DNA of 64,000 nucleotides from an uncultured Clostridia bacterium (GTDB lineage Bacteria; Bacillota; Clostridia; Christensenellales; UBA1750), in NCBI GenBank assembly GCA_947625765.1, contig CANQPP010000001.1:71763-135762 (forward strand), in the 5' to 3' direction. Positions 17,328 to 24,205 of the stretch are shown here, piece by piece (within the stretch, counting starts at the first letter, position 1; every line of letters starts with the position of its first letter). The notes beneath the pieces are model-generated. The model was given only the letters and a program-made list of their open reading frames with translations, made no database searches and was not told the DNA's origin. The translations under genes and the position numbers were made by a program.

Positions 17328-17780
17328 CACTTTGCTCCTTCGATTTGCTATTGTAGACCACGACCATCGACGGAAACGGCGCAGGATCAGCAGTTACGCC
17401 ATCATCGTCCGTGAAGCGCAGCCTTCCCCGAACAAATCTAATCTCTGCTTTTCCGTAAATGTAATCATGGAAGTATTGCGTATCAGTCCTTGCAGGTATT
17501 AAGAGGACAATCTCATCCCCCCCCGCATAGATTCTGAATACGCCTTTTCGACCCATTTCCCAATTTCTCTGCCATAGGGCGGATTACAAAACACCGCGCC
17601 GCCAACATCCCAGCTTTGTTCAAGCCCATTTGTTTCTGGAGTGAAATACATCGAGCACTTGGCCGTCTTATCAGTCGCCGCCGCATCCAGTTTAAAATGA
17701 AACTCCCGGTCAAGCTCATCATAGAAACTTTGCGGAGTACACCAATCCATTTTCTTAGAACTTAGAAGAGCCTTATTCAT
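17260..17780 (-). CDS. Phage N6-adenine methyltransferase (Dam-like), frame-broken at a G8 tract
   Basis: Starts at ATG 17780: MNKALLSSKKMDWCTPQSF, DREFHFKLDAAATD, then FCNPPYGREIGKWVEKAY with the catalytic NPPY. This frame ends soon after the G8. The continuation in the next frame reads DEIVLLIPARTDTQYFHDY, EIRFVRGRLRF and APFPSMVVVY, the remainder of the phage DNA N-6-adenine methyltransferase family. G9 instead of G8 joins them into about 173 aa. First gene of the modification cassette; weak SD. As sequenced it is OFF. Confidence 0.86.
17517..17524 (-). repeat. G8 tract breaking the Dam-like methyltransferase
   Basis: Eight C on the plus strand. One more G restores the frame through the conserved LIPARTDT motif. 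Confidence 0.92.
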
Positions 17781-17819
17781 GCTTCTGCCGCTATTCTCTT
17801 TTCTGCTATTTGAAAGTAA

Positions 17820-18167
17820 TCATTTCGCTCCGACTAGCCCCTTAATAATTTCCAGCATCCCTTCCGCTGTTTTATCTCCGATAACTTGGGGGATATTAGA
17901 CCCGCTCCTATCTTCGATCATCATCTCAAGGTGATTGTTCCGAACACCGTAACTGTAGAAGTCTTGGACCACATCGCATACTCTTCGGTCATCATCGGCG
18001 GGCACGACGATTTGCCATCCATCACAAAACTTTGAGATTGTATGCTCGATTCTTTCATCCTTAAGCATCTTATGGAGTTTCAAAATCTCTGTATACTTCT
18101 CGTTTGTTATGTAGCGAAAATCACTATCATAAAGTTTGCTTAAATCAATATCAATTTTCTGGCTCAT
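17820..18167 (-). CDS. Hypothetical protein
   Basis: 115 aa from ATG 18167 (SD AAGGAG). Contains a charged helix (YTEILKLHKMLKDERIEH) followed by a strand pattern (WQIVVPADDDRRVCDVV). No family recognised. Directly upstream of the methyltransferase cassette, with only about 40 bp between them. Confidence 0.55.
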   Translation of the reverse strand: MSQKIDIDLSKLYDSDFRYITNEKYTEILKLHKMLKDERIEHTISKFCDGWQIVVPADDDRRVCDVVQDFYSYGVRNNHLEMMIEDRSGSNIPQVIGDKTAEGMLEIIKGLVGAK

Positions 18168-18198
18168 TACCTGTCTCCTTTTTATCAGATTACTTCAA

Positions 18199-18486
18199 TT
18201 ACCGAACCCACTTTAGAAGCTCTGTAAATTCATGGTCATTAACATTCCATGCCGCTCTCATTTCTATGACTTTCTTTAGCGCTTCCGCTGGTGATGTATA
18301 CAGGCTTCTTGACGAATCATCAATTATTGAGTCAACTTCCTGTTCCGTTATAATTGTTTGCGCAGACTGAATTTCAGCTATAACATCGTCAAAAATACCA
18401 GCTGCAACTTCATCCCCATCAGAGATGCACTCCTGCTTGAAATTCGAGAACCTCTGCACCAATGAATCAGCATCAACTAAGCGCAT
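18199..18486 (-). CDS. Phage hypothetical protein with MRL(I/V)DAD start
   Basis: 95 aa. The opening MRLVDADSLVQRF is a very common N-terminus of small phage proteins of unknown function (usually MRLIDADAL). The rest is helical and acidic. ATG 18486 has a weak SD. Confidence 0.6.
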   Translation of the reverse strand: MRLVDADSLVQRFSNFKQECISDGDEVAAGIFDDVIAEIQSAQTIITEQEVDSIIDDSSRSLYTSPAEALKKVIEMRAAWNVNDHEFTELLKWVR

Positions 18487-18499
18487 TTCATCACTTCTC

Positions 18500-18769
18500 T
18501 CAACGTTCTTTCTTACTCAAGTATGGGTTGTACTCCGGCATCTCGTAAATGTCGATAATCTTGTGATCTTCGTTGTAATACTGGAACTGCACAGCGTTGA
18601 ACCAATCAGGATAGCCGAAGAGTTTAATCCAAGAATAGTTCTCCGTGATTTTAATTCCATCTACCGGGTAGACCGTCAGATAATCCAGCTTCTTTGCCAT
18701 CTCAACATCCCATGAGAACCCATTATTGGGATACAAGAACATGGCATATACAGGCTCGACTGTTTTCAT
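18500..18769 (-). CDS. Hypothetical protein
   Basis: 89 aa from ATG 18769 with a strong AGGAGGAG SD. Rich in aromatic residues (WIKLFGYPDWFNAVQFQYY); probably a small globular domain. No family recognised. Located between the PARP-like gene and the modification cassette. Confidence 0.55.
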   Translation of the reverse strand: MKTVEPVYAMFLYPNNGFSWDVEMAKKLDYLTVYPVDGIKITENYSWIKLFGYPDWFNAVQFQYYNEDHKIIDIYEMPEYNPYLSKKER

Positions 18770-18791
18770 TTTGCTCCTCCTTTCTGCGTTG

Positions 18792-19796
18792 CTAGACTTT
18801 AATGAGGTATTCCATTTTAATCGCCACTGGAGCTTCCGCGCTCTTTGCGGCTGCCTGAGAGCAGATAGCTATGTAATGGTCGTCGTTCTCTGCGAGTGGA
18901 TAATCACGCGCATCTTCCATCGGCACGCCCAAGCAAACCCTTGACCACCAGACATAATCTCTTCCGCTAAGAATGCAGAGCCGCTCCGTGCAATCTTCGT
19001 ACTGTTTCAGTTTCTCGTAGTAAGCGTCGTTCAAGGGCTGATTTACTACGCGCCACGCCTTCTGGAATCGCCGCGCTAATACTTTTCCAAGAAGCCCTTT
19101 AATTTGCTGCTCTTCCTGCGGCGATACTTCCGACATGCTCACACCGTACATATCCATCACAGAGATGTTCATGTCCTCGTTGTTCATCTGGAAATACTCC
19201 TGCTCTTTCTGATCCATATCAAACTCGCCCTTTGCCAGACTTAAAAGCGATTTCTCCCGGACGATGATGGTCGAATAATCGCGGGGAGAGACTGCAAGCA
19301 GCGCTGCCATATTGTCCGTCCTGCGCGGCATCACTTGACACAGATAGATAATCGCGCTGTTGAACTCCACTAAGTCCTCGATGTCGGCCATGCAAGCAAT
19401 CACATCATCCGCTTCCTGGATTTGCTCTGGGGTCATACGCCTGGCGGGCGTGAGATACGTAGACGCGAACGTTTTCTTCGCTGCGTCACGCAGCTCAACG
19501 ACCACGCTTGGGTATGGGCCGCGCCGTTTTGCTATGATGCCCGTGGCGCGGAACACATCGGTCTGATCTGTATAACCTTTTCTTTTGCGGGCGTTATAGA
19601 TGCGATCCCAGTTGTAAATCGGGTGCTTTGTAATGACGTTTTTGTAGCCCGTCGTGCCCGCGATCGTAGTGAACTCTTCCCCGTTCGGAATCATGCGGTA
19701 GAATCTAAGTTTACCGTCCTCTTCCTTCACAAAGTATTTCTCTTCGTATGGAATCTGGTTCGGTCTCTTGGTCGGCATGCTCTTTCTTTCGCTCAA
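18792..19796 (-). CDS. WGR-domain, PARP-like ADP-ribosyltransferase homologue (catalytic residues altered)
   Basis: 334 aa from TTG 19796 (GGAGG 7 nt upstream). Residues about 15-85 (FYRMIPNGEEF ... TKHPIYNWDRIYNARKRKGYTDQTD) fit a WGR domain. About 125-200 (RRMTPEQIQEADDVI ... AIIYLCQVMPRR) resembles the PARP regulatory helices (kLskrQIqka ... LxnxfYxxIP). About 245-330 (WRVVNQPLNDAYYEKLKQ, ERLCILSGRDYVWW, YIAICSQAAAKSAEA) resembles the PARP catalytic start, but the NAD-binding HG is SG, so activity is doubtful. It lies just after the structured RNA and terminator, so read-through may set its expression. The PARP link is by eye and moderately certain. Confidence 0.55.
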   Translation of the reverse strand: MSERKSMPTKRPNQIPYEEKYFVKEEDGKLRFYRMIPNGEEFTTIAGTTGYKNVITKHPIYNWDRIYNARKRKGYTDQTDVFRATGIIAKRRGPYPSVVVELRDAAKKTFASTYLTPARRMTPEQIQEADDVIACMADIEDLVEFNSAIIYLCQVMPRRTDNMAALLAVSPRDYSTIIVREKSLLSLAKGEFDMDQKEQEYFQMNNEDMNISVMDMYGVSMSEVSPQEEQQIKGLLGKVLARRFQKAWRVVNQPLNDAYYEKLKQYEDCTERLCILSGRDYVWWSRVCLGVPMEDARDYPLAENDDHYIAICSQAAAKSAEAPVAIKMEYLIKV

Positions 19797-19810
19797 CCAA
19801 TCGCCTCCTC

Positions 19811-19839
19811 TGAAATAAAAGAACAGGTCGGAAACCTGT
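19811..19839 (-). terminator. Rho-independent terminator between structured RNA and PARP-like gene
   Basis: Minus strand ACAGGT-TTCCG-ACCTGT hairpin followed by TCTTTTATTT. It lies only about 15 bp upstream of the SD of the 19796 gene, so it could end the non-coding transcript or act as an attenuator. Confidence 0.75.
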
Positions 19840-20134
19840 CGTTTTCGGTATGGGATTTAAAAAGGTAGGGGAGATGTTGTTCCTCCTAATCGGCTTCGCA
19901 ATTTGAAAGGAGGAGGAAAATAGGAGGTTCACAGTACGCCATATCCGCTCATTCACACTTAGGACAAAAGGAGGATTTTTGAAGCCGATTAGTGACTATC
20001 GCAGCCGCCGATGTGTGAGAGGAACAACGATCTCCGACGCAAATCATTGCGCTTACCTACTGGTGGGCCTTGAAGGAATCGAACCTTCGTTTACCAGACT
20101 AAAGACCCATGTATTTGCCGCCTTCCCTAGCGAC
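19812..20134 (-). ncRNA. Structured non-coding RNA / leader with tRNA-like element and anti-SD loops
   Basis: About 320 nt between promoter P2 and a terminator, with no convincing ORF. From 5': a 48-nt tRNA-like fold (20108-20061); strand one of a 16-bp helix (20035-20019, one bulge), which pairs with 19885-19870; strand one of a 12-bp helix (19992-19981), which pairs with the directly adjacent 19897-19886. The enclosed 83-nt loop contains three CCTCC sequences, including CCTCCTTTC (19917-19906 region), identical to the anti-SD end of Firmicutes 16S rRNA. A 26-nt asymmetric insert lies between the helices. It may be a stand-alone RNA or a leader controlling the downstream gene. Confidence 0.65.
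20061..20108 (-). other. 48-nt tRNA-like element without anticodon arm
   Basis: Minus strand: acceptor GGGTCTT pairs with AAGGCCC (7 bp, one G-U) followed by encoded ACCA. The T arm is GAAGG-TTCGATT-CCTTC with the canonical TTCGATT loop. Only 13 nt (TAGTCTGGTAAAC, D-loop-like with GG) lie between acceptor and T arm, so no anticodon arm exists. It could be a processed minihelix, a tRNA relic, or an attP core copied from a host tRNA 3' end, since a recombinase gene lies 150 bp away. Confidence 0.6.
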
Positions 20135-20140
20135 AGTGTT

Positions 20141-20192
20141 ACTATAGCATGTCACTCCCTCTTGCAACAACGCTTTTTGAAAAATTTTCTCA
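20141..20192 (-). promoter_or_regulatory. Promoter P2 for the structured RNA
   Basis: Minus strand: -35 TTGTTG (20165-20170), 18-bp spacer, -10 TATAGT (20141-20146), preceded by GAAAATTTTTCAAAAAGC. Same design as P1. Predicted start near 20134, 26 nt before the tRNA-like element. Confidence 0.78.
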
Positions 20193-20228
20193 TTTACTAT
20201 TGTCAAAACTATTTATGGGCAAACAGAT

Positions 20229-20248
20229 GCCCCGCCTTGCGGCGGGGC
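20229..20248 (-). terminator. Strong GC hairpin after the recombinase-like gene
   Basis: GCCCCGCC-GCAA-GGCGGGGC (8 bp, GNRA loop on the minus strand) 18 bp after the stop of the 20266 gene. The T-tract is weak (ATCTGTTTG), so it may be an inefficient terminator or an mRNA 3' end protector. Confidence 0.6.
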
Positions 20249-20265
20249 TTAATTTGCTTCGGCTG

Positions 20266-21132
20266 TTATCTGTTGAACGCCCGACTGTACTCACTAAGGT
20301 AGTAGGCGTTCCTTTGCAGGGACTGGTACGTCTGAATATCGAGCATTTCCCGAATATCATCGTAACGCGCCTCTCCCCTCTTCTCTGCGTTTGCGATCCA
20401 GTACAAATTGTAAGTCGCAGCGGAAGCGATGGATAGCGGTGTGTACTGTTCCGTGCCTTTGTTCGAGCTGGCAATCACATAGGAGATTGCAGAGTTCATC
20501 CAGGCAGTAGAAGGCCGCCGGGCTAATGCACCCACATGCGTCGCGTTGCCCATCTTCTGCCATTCTATCGGGTTCCTTCTCAGGTAATACGGCGCGTCAA
20601 TTTCTTCTGGCTTAAAGGACTTCAAGTATCCATCCATCAATCCTTCAACAGGCTCCCGCAGCTCCACATCGCCGATCTTTACGTCGAAAGTATTACTTAG
20701 CCGCATCCCTGTATTCCAGATGAGGCAGAGTGCCGGGTAGACAACTCCGTAACCTACCGAGTAATCATACCGCTTCATGTACTCAACGAACTGCTCGTCG
20801 CTCCCGATGTACTTGGCGTGCATGGTATCCAGCAGAGAGATGTTGTTTTGCGATACCCGGAATGCCCTGGGTAATTTACTGGGAACATCCTTCTCATTGA
20901 GGAAGTCGATGTATTTATTGATGCCGCGCACGACGTTCTCGAATTGCCCCGAAGTATCAAAAACGCATTTGCCGAGGACTTCAATCAGTTCGCCCGCGTT
21001 CATATCTTGCAAGGGCTTCTTAGCCATTTTCTCGATTTGCTCCACGATCTCCATCGTCTGGGTCACGGTGTGGTTCTCACGGGGACTTTTCATTTTTGCC
21101 TGGTTGAAAAATTCGAGTTGCATGGCATTCAT
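20266..21132 (-). CDS. Tyrosine-recombinase-like protein, degenerate catalytic box
   Basis: 288 aa from ATG 21132 (GGAGG, 9 nt). N-terminal 100 residues are helical like a core-binding domain. The segment CLIWNTGMRLSNTFDVKIGD near 160 matches the first catalytic box with its Arg (TGMR). The later H-x-x-R and LGH boxes are not recognisable; a Tyr-rich end (QSLQRNAYYLSEYSR) could hold the nucleophile. One of three recombinase-like proteins in the window. It has its own promoter and sits next to the tRNA-like element, so it could act at that site or be an inactive DNA-binding derivative. Confidence 0.55.
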   Translation of the reverse strand: MNAMQLEFFNQAKMKSPRENHTVTQTMEIVEQIEKMAKKPLQDMNAGELIEVLGKCVFDTSGQFENVVRGINKYIDFLNEKDVPSKLPRAFRVSQNNISLLDTMHAKYIGSDEQFVEYMKRYDYSVGYGVVYPALCLIWNTGMRLSNTFDVKIGDVELREPVEGLMDGYLKSFKPEEIDAPYYLRRNPIEWQKMGNATHVGALARRPSTAWMNSAISYVIASSNKGTEQYTPLSIASAATYNLYWIANAEKRGEARYDDIREMLDIQTYQSLQRNAYYLSEYSRAFNR

Positions 21133-21199
21133 ACATGTGTTCCTCCATTAGAATAGTTGGGGCATGATGGGCCTCCTTCCTACCATGCCCCACGACCTT

Positions 21200-21250
21200 A
21201 GTATATTACCATAAATTACCCATGTCAATACCTTCTGGAAAATTTTCTCA
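21200..21250 (-). promoter_or_regulatory. Promoter P3 for the recombinase-like gene
   Basis: Minus strand: -35 TTGACA (21223-21228), 17-bp spacer, -10 TATACT (21200-21205), preceded by TGAGAAAATTTTCC. Near-consensus sigma70 plus the shared AT-rich upstream element. Start about 60 bp before the gene's ATG. Confidence 0.85.
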
Positions 21251-21254
21251 CTTT

Positions 21255-21752
21255 CTATTGCAAAATCTTTTCAAGGTCATTAGAAATAATGGTGTCCTCG
21301 AACGGGTAAAAGCGCGGGTCGCCTTCGTTGCCAAAATCATCTATGGCTACTACATCCAGTTCTCCGTTAGAAAAAGAAAGATACGCCGTGCCATGAGAAA
21401 GAGTTTGCCACGGATCGAACCAACAATTCACCTTACTGTCGTCAATAATAAAGCGGCCATTGACCAACATATCACGCAGCCCATCATTGCAGACGTAATC
21501 TTCCGGCGACTCCGCAGGATCATCCATCTCGGCCAGCAGATTATCCATCATAGTTTTCTCCGTAGCTAAGAATAACTTCCCCTCTTTAGAAAACACCAAA
21601 TAGAGGGGAGGCTTTGTGAAAGCACAGCAGTATTCTTCCACGCTGTCCGGCCCGATACCGAAGGGAACATACTCAGACACCTTAAAAAACACATTCCCGT
21701 TCACGTTCCTCAACCACTCCAGAAAACCATCCCGACGCAGACTAAACTTCAT
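21255..21752 (-). CDS. Hypothetical protein
   Basis: 165 aa from ATG 21752 with GGAGG 8 nt upstream; the open frame further up is leader. Resembles SMI1/KNR4-like small domains in layout (YLVFSKEGKLFLA, DGLRDMLVNG), but this is too weak to call. Preceded by a strong promoter and a 5' hairpin at 21801-21836. Confidence 0.5.
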   Translation of the reverse strand: MKFSLRRDGFLEWLRNVNGNVFFKVSEYVPFGIGPDSVEEYCCAFTKPPLYLVFSKEGKLFLATEKTMMDNLLAEMDDPAESPEDYVCNDGLRDMLVNGRFIIDDSKVNCWFDPWQTLSHGTAYLSFSNGELDVVAIDDFGNEGDPRFYPFEDTIISNDLEKILQ

Positions 21753-21800
21753 CTCATTGTCCTCCTTAATCTTAATATCTAAGCTGCATCTTCCCTGAAA

Positions 21801-21859
21801 AGGGAGGTGGCGGGTTTTACCACCGCCACCATAATACAGCCTATGGCCTTTCATGTCAA
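21801..21859 (-). promoter_or_regulatory. Promoter P4 with 5' leader hairpin
   Basis: Minus strand: -35 TTGACA (21854-21859), 17-bp spacer, -10 TATTAT (21831-21836). The transcript would begin at a perfect 8-bp hairpin (GGTGGCGG/CCGCCACC), likely protecting the mRNA 5' end or acting as attenuator. It lacks the AAAATTTTCAAAA element of the other promoters. Confidence 0.8.
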
Positions 21860-21935
21860 CAGTTTGTTTGCAGACTTTGGAACTTCTCTAAATCTAACAA
21901 ACTTTATCCGTCACATTTAGTTGCTTTTGTTGAAG

Positions 21936-22241
21936 TCACATCGTCTCAAGTTTATCAATGTCGTCCTGAATCGCCTGGAGATGCTCCTGGATGTCCCGCA
22001 GGTATTCAGACGAGACCATGAGATTGATCCATCTATCCGACCCGCTAAAGTACATGTCCACGTTACCGAACTTCTCCTCCTCCACGTCGGCCATCTTGTT
22101 GTACTTCGGCAGGAACTCTTTGATTTGCTCCTTCATGCCTTCGTACTTTTGTGCGAACTCCACCATCTGGTCGATGATCGCCTTCATTCTGTCGAACTTT
22201 GCGGAGTCAAGGTGGATAATCATTCTGTCGGCCTGTGTCAT
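21936..22241 (-). CDS. Hypothetical coiled-coil protein
   Basis: 101 aa from ATG 22241 (AGGAGG SD). Mostly helical with heptad-like spacing at both ends (DRMKAIIDQMVEFAQKYEGMKEQI; QEHLQAIQDDIDKLETM). The mRNA leader contains an AAGCGC/GCGCTT hairpin. No family recognised. Confidence 0.55.
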   Translation of the reverse strand: MTQADRMIIHLDSAKFDRMKAIIDQMVEFAQKYEGMKEQIKEFLPKYNKMADVEEEKFGNVDMYFSGSDRWINLMVSSEYLRDIQEHLQAIQDDIDKLETM

Positions 22242-22369
22242 TGTTTTGTTCCTCCTTATAAATTTATTGCAGTTTTAAGCGCATTTGTTTGCGCTTCTTA
22301 CTATATTTGTTCTATATACGCTGGACATATCCTGCCATATTTTGAAATTAGAAAACAAAGGTAACAACA

Positions 22370-22391
22370 ACCGCCCCGGTTGTGGAGCGGT
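22370..22391 (-). terminator. Terminator after HicA-like gene
   Basis: Minus strand ACCGCTCC-ACAACC-GGGGCGGT (8 bp, one wobble) followed by TGTTGTTACC. It separates the HicA block from the coiled-coil gene downstream. Confidence 0.65.
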
Positions 22392-22395
22392 CATG

Positions 22396-22578
22396 CTAGG
22401 CAATCAGATTGTACTTGTTAATCATCCGCTGAGCCGTTAGGATGTTTACTTCGTGGCACGGCACAGAAACCACATCATTCCCGCGCTTCCATATAATGTG
22501 GCCTCCTTTCATTCTCACCTTCTCAAACCCGTTCTGCTTGAGCAGCTTTTGAAAAGTCCTTGGGGTGTAAGTTGTCAT
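22396..22578 (-). CDS. HicA-like mRNA interferase domain protein, no HicB partner
   Basis: 60 aa. Layout FQKLLKQNGFEKVRMKGGHIIWKRGNDVVSVPCHEVNILT matches the HicA (YcfA) dsRNA-binding fold with the active His after GG (GSH in the family, GGH here) and the conserved VPxH. HicA cleaves mRNA and is normally neutralised by HicB encoded next to it; none is adjacent. It overlaps the upstream gene by 56 nt. It may be a solitary phage effector or a host-directed regulator. Confidence 0.72.
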   Translation of the reverse strand: MTTYTPRTFQKLLKQNGFEKVRMKGGHIIWKRGNDVVSVPCHEVNILTAQRMINKYNLIA

Positions 22579-22879
22579 TCCTTCGCATCTCTCCTTTCAT
22601 TTGTAGTAGCTCCTTATTTTGTGCGGCATCCAACCAGAATCTTGCCATCTCATATTTGCTCTGGTCAATATAGATGGTAGAGAGTGCAGTTGCAGCCACA
22701 TACCAACAGTAGTCTCGCCCGCCCTTGTGGAAGTCTCGTTTCCAGAGATCGGCTGACGTTTCGTTGCCGTCGTGCTCAAGGTAAACTCGAATCAAACTCG
22801 GATAACATCTAACGGTTATGACGTTGAGTTCAATCGGAAGTTCCTTGAGCACTTCGGCAAATACTTCCAGCATCATCAT
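22523..22879 (-). CDS. Hypothetical protein
   Basis: 118 aa from ATG 22879, overlapping the preceding stop as ATGA. Pattern LKELPIELNVITVRCYPSLIRVYLEH suggests two strands; the C-terminal half is helical and basic. Its 3' end overlaps HicA by 56 nt in another frame. It does not resemble HicB. Confidence 0.5.
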   Translation of the reverse strand: MMMLEVFAEVLKELPIELNVITVRCYPSLIRVYLEHDGNETSADLWKRDFHKGGRDYCWYVAATALSTIYIDQSKYEMARFWLDAAQNKELLQMKGEMRRNDNLHPKDFSKAAQAERV

Positions 22880-23664
22880 TTCTCGGCGTCTTCCCACGGA
22901 GAGTAATAGCCCGCCGTTCCAAACTTAATGATGCCTTCCTGATCTCCTTCGGGCGCAGGCCCATTGTTCCACTCACGGACGGACGCCAAATGATTGTTTT
23001 CGTCAGTGATTAAGACGGATAGCCGTGTATAGGGAACGTCCTTGTCGGCAAATTGCTTTGCTTCTTCTAACCCATCAACTATTGTTCTCTTTTTTGTTCC
23101 GTAATCGATAGTGAACTCATGTAATTTACCTTGACTCTTCAACTCCTCGATCCTTTTTGCATTTGCTCTCCACTTCTTATAGTTCCTCCCATAATCATCC
23201 GCGAATCTGCAAAACAACTTGTCATACTTATAGTGCGGATCAAAGGAGCTTATTAGTTGATGAATTGTCAGCTCAGTGGTGCGCATTTCTTGAGCCATTT
23301 CTGCTGCCGCCATTTCCATCATATATTTATAGCTGATGGACTGGTCTTGTTGAACGAATGCCACCATGTATTTGTCAAAATATCTTGAATCATATTTCCC
23401 TTTTTCCATCTCGTGACCAATGCGGGTTCTAATCTCTTGCTCTCTCTCTTCATCAATAGGCCACGTTTTCTTTATAAACTCCGAAGCTCTATTCTTTATC
23501 GCCTGTTCAATTTGCTCCTCGTCTGTGAGAGTAAGCCTCGGCAGAGGCGGGGCCTTCACGGAGTTCTCTGCTCTCATCTCCATTTTAGCATTTTGTTTTG
23601 CGTCCGAAAACCCGGATGCGATAAACGCTCCAAGAGCACCCAAGAAGCTCCATCCACCAGCCAT
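22876..23664 (-). CDS. Hypothetical protein with N-terminal hydrophobic segment
   Basis: 262 aa. Residues 1-18 (MAGGWSFLGALGAFIASG) could be a membrane anchor. The remainder is charged and helical with long Lys/Glu/Arg stretches. Follows the two-TM protein gene at 23665 directly, so both may form a membrane-associated unit. No family recognised. Confidence 0.55.
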   Translation of the reverse strand: MAGGWSFLGALGAFIASGFSDAKQNAKMEMRAENSVKAPPLPRLTLTDEEQIEQAIKNRASEFIKKTWPIDEEREQEIRTRIGHEMEKGKYDSRYFDKYMVAFVQQDQSISYKYMMEMAAAEMAQEMRTTELTIHQLISSFDPHYKYDKLFCRFADDYGRNYKKWRANAKRIEELKSQGKLHEFTIDYGTKKRTIVDGLEEAKQFADKDVPYTRLSVLITDENNHLASVREWNNGPAPEGDQEGIIKFGTAGYYSPWEDAEK

Positions 23665-24162
23665 TTACTTTCCCCTCCTTTTCGGCATTTGCCCTATTTC
23701 CTTCCACTCATCATCCGTCATGTAAAAGTATCCATCCTCATCCACATTGTCTGGAATATCTGCCGGATCGGGTTTGTCGATTGCCCATTCCAGCATCTTT
23801 TTGCGATATTCCTCGACCGCCTTTTCCACTCCCTTTTGAATCATCTGCTCCTTCAACGCTTCCTTTTCTTTATAACGGTCAGCTAGAATCTGTTGCTCAA
23901 TATCAGCTGCTCTCTGCTTTCCCGTCTTAAACTCTGGGATCGTTCCATTCTGAGATAACCGCCCATATATCCCATAAACCAACAATCCAATACAAACAAG
24001 AAGCCCCAGGAGATACAGTGCATTCTCTCCGAACACGCCCTTTACAACGGTGATTATCCCGGCCAAGATTACAAGAGCCACAATGGCGATGATTATCGCA
24101 AATCCCGGCGTGAACAAGAACTCCGCAAGCACTTTCGAGAACTTCGGCTTCTGATCCATCAT
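23665..24162 (-). CDS. Two-TM coiled-coil membrane protein
   Basis: 165 aa. Hydrophobic spans at about 19-42 and 47-66; then a charged coiled-coil (KQRAADIEQQILADRYKEKEALKEQ) and an acidic/basic tail. The SD GAGGTGG favours the second ATG. The C-terminal region would be cytoplasmic. Function unknown. Confidence 0.6.
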   Translation of the reverse strand: MMDQKPKFSKVLAEFLFTPGFAIIIAIVALVILAGIITVVKGVFGENALYLLGLLVCIGLLVYGIYGRLSQNGTIPEFKTGKQRAADIEQQILADRYKEKEALKEQMIQKGVEKAVEEYRKKMLEWAIDKPDPADIPDNVDEDGYFYMTDDEWKEIGQMPKRRGK

Positions 24163-24205
24163 TATCCACCTCTTTCCCTTATTTTACCATTCCTATCCAT
24201 CCCCG

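Noticed and set aside
20061-20140. A complete tRNA gene
   Set aside because: No anticodon arm and no alternative 5' acceptor pairing with AAGGCCC further upstream; only a tRNA-like fold remains.
19979-20302. Plus-strand ORF containing LLVGLEGIEPSFTRLKT
   Set aside because: This peptide is a well-known artefact of reading tRNA T arms on the opposite strand; no SD, and it covers the tRNA-like element.
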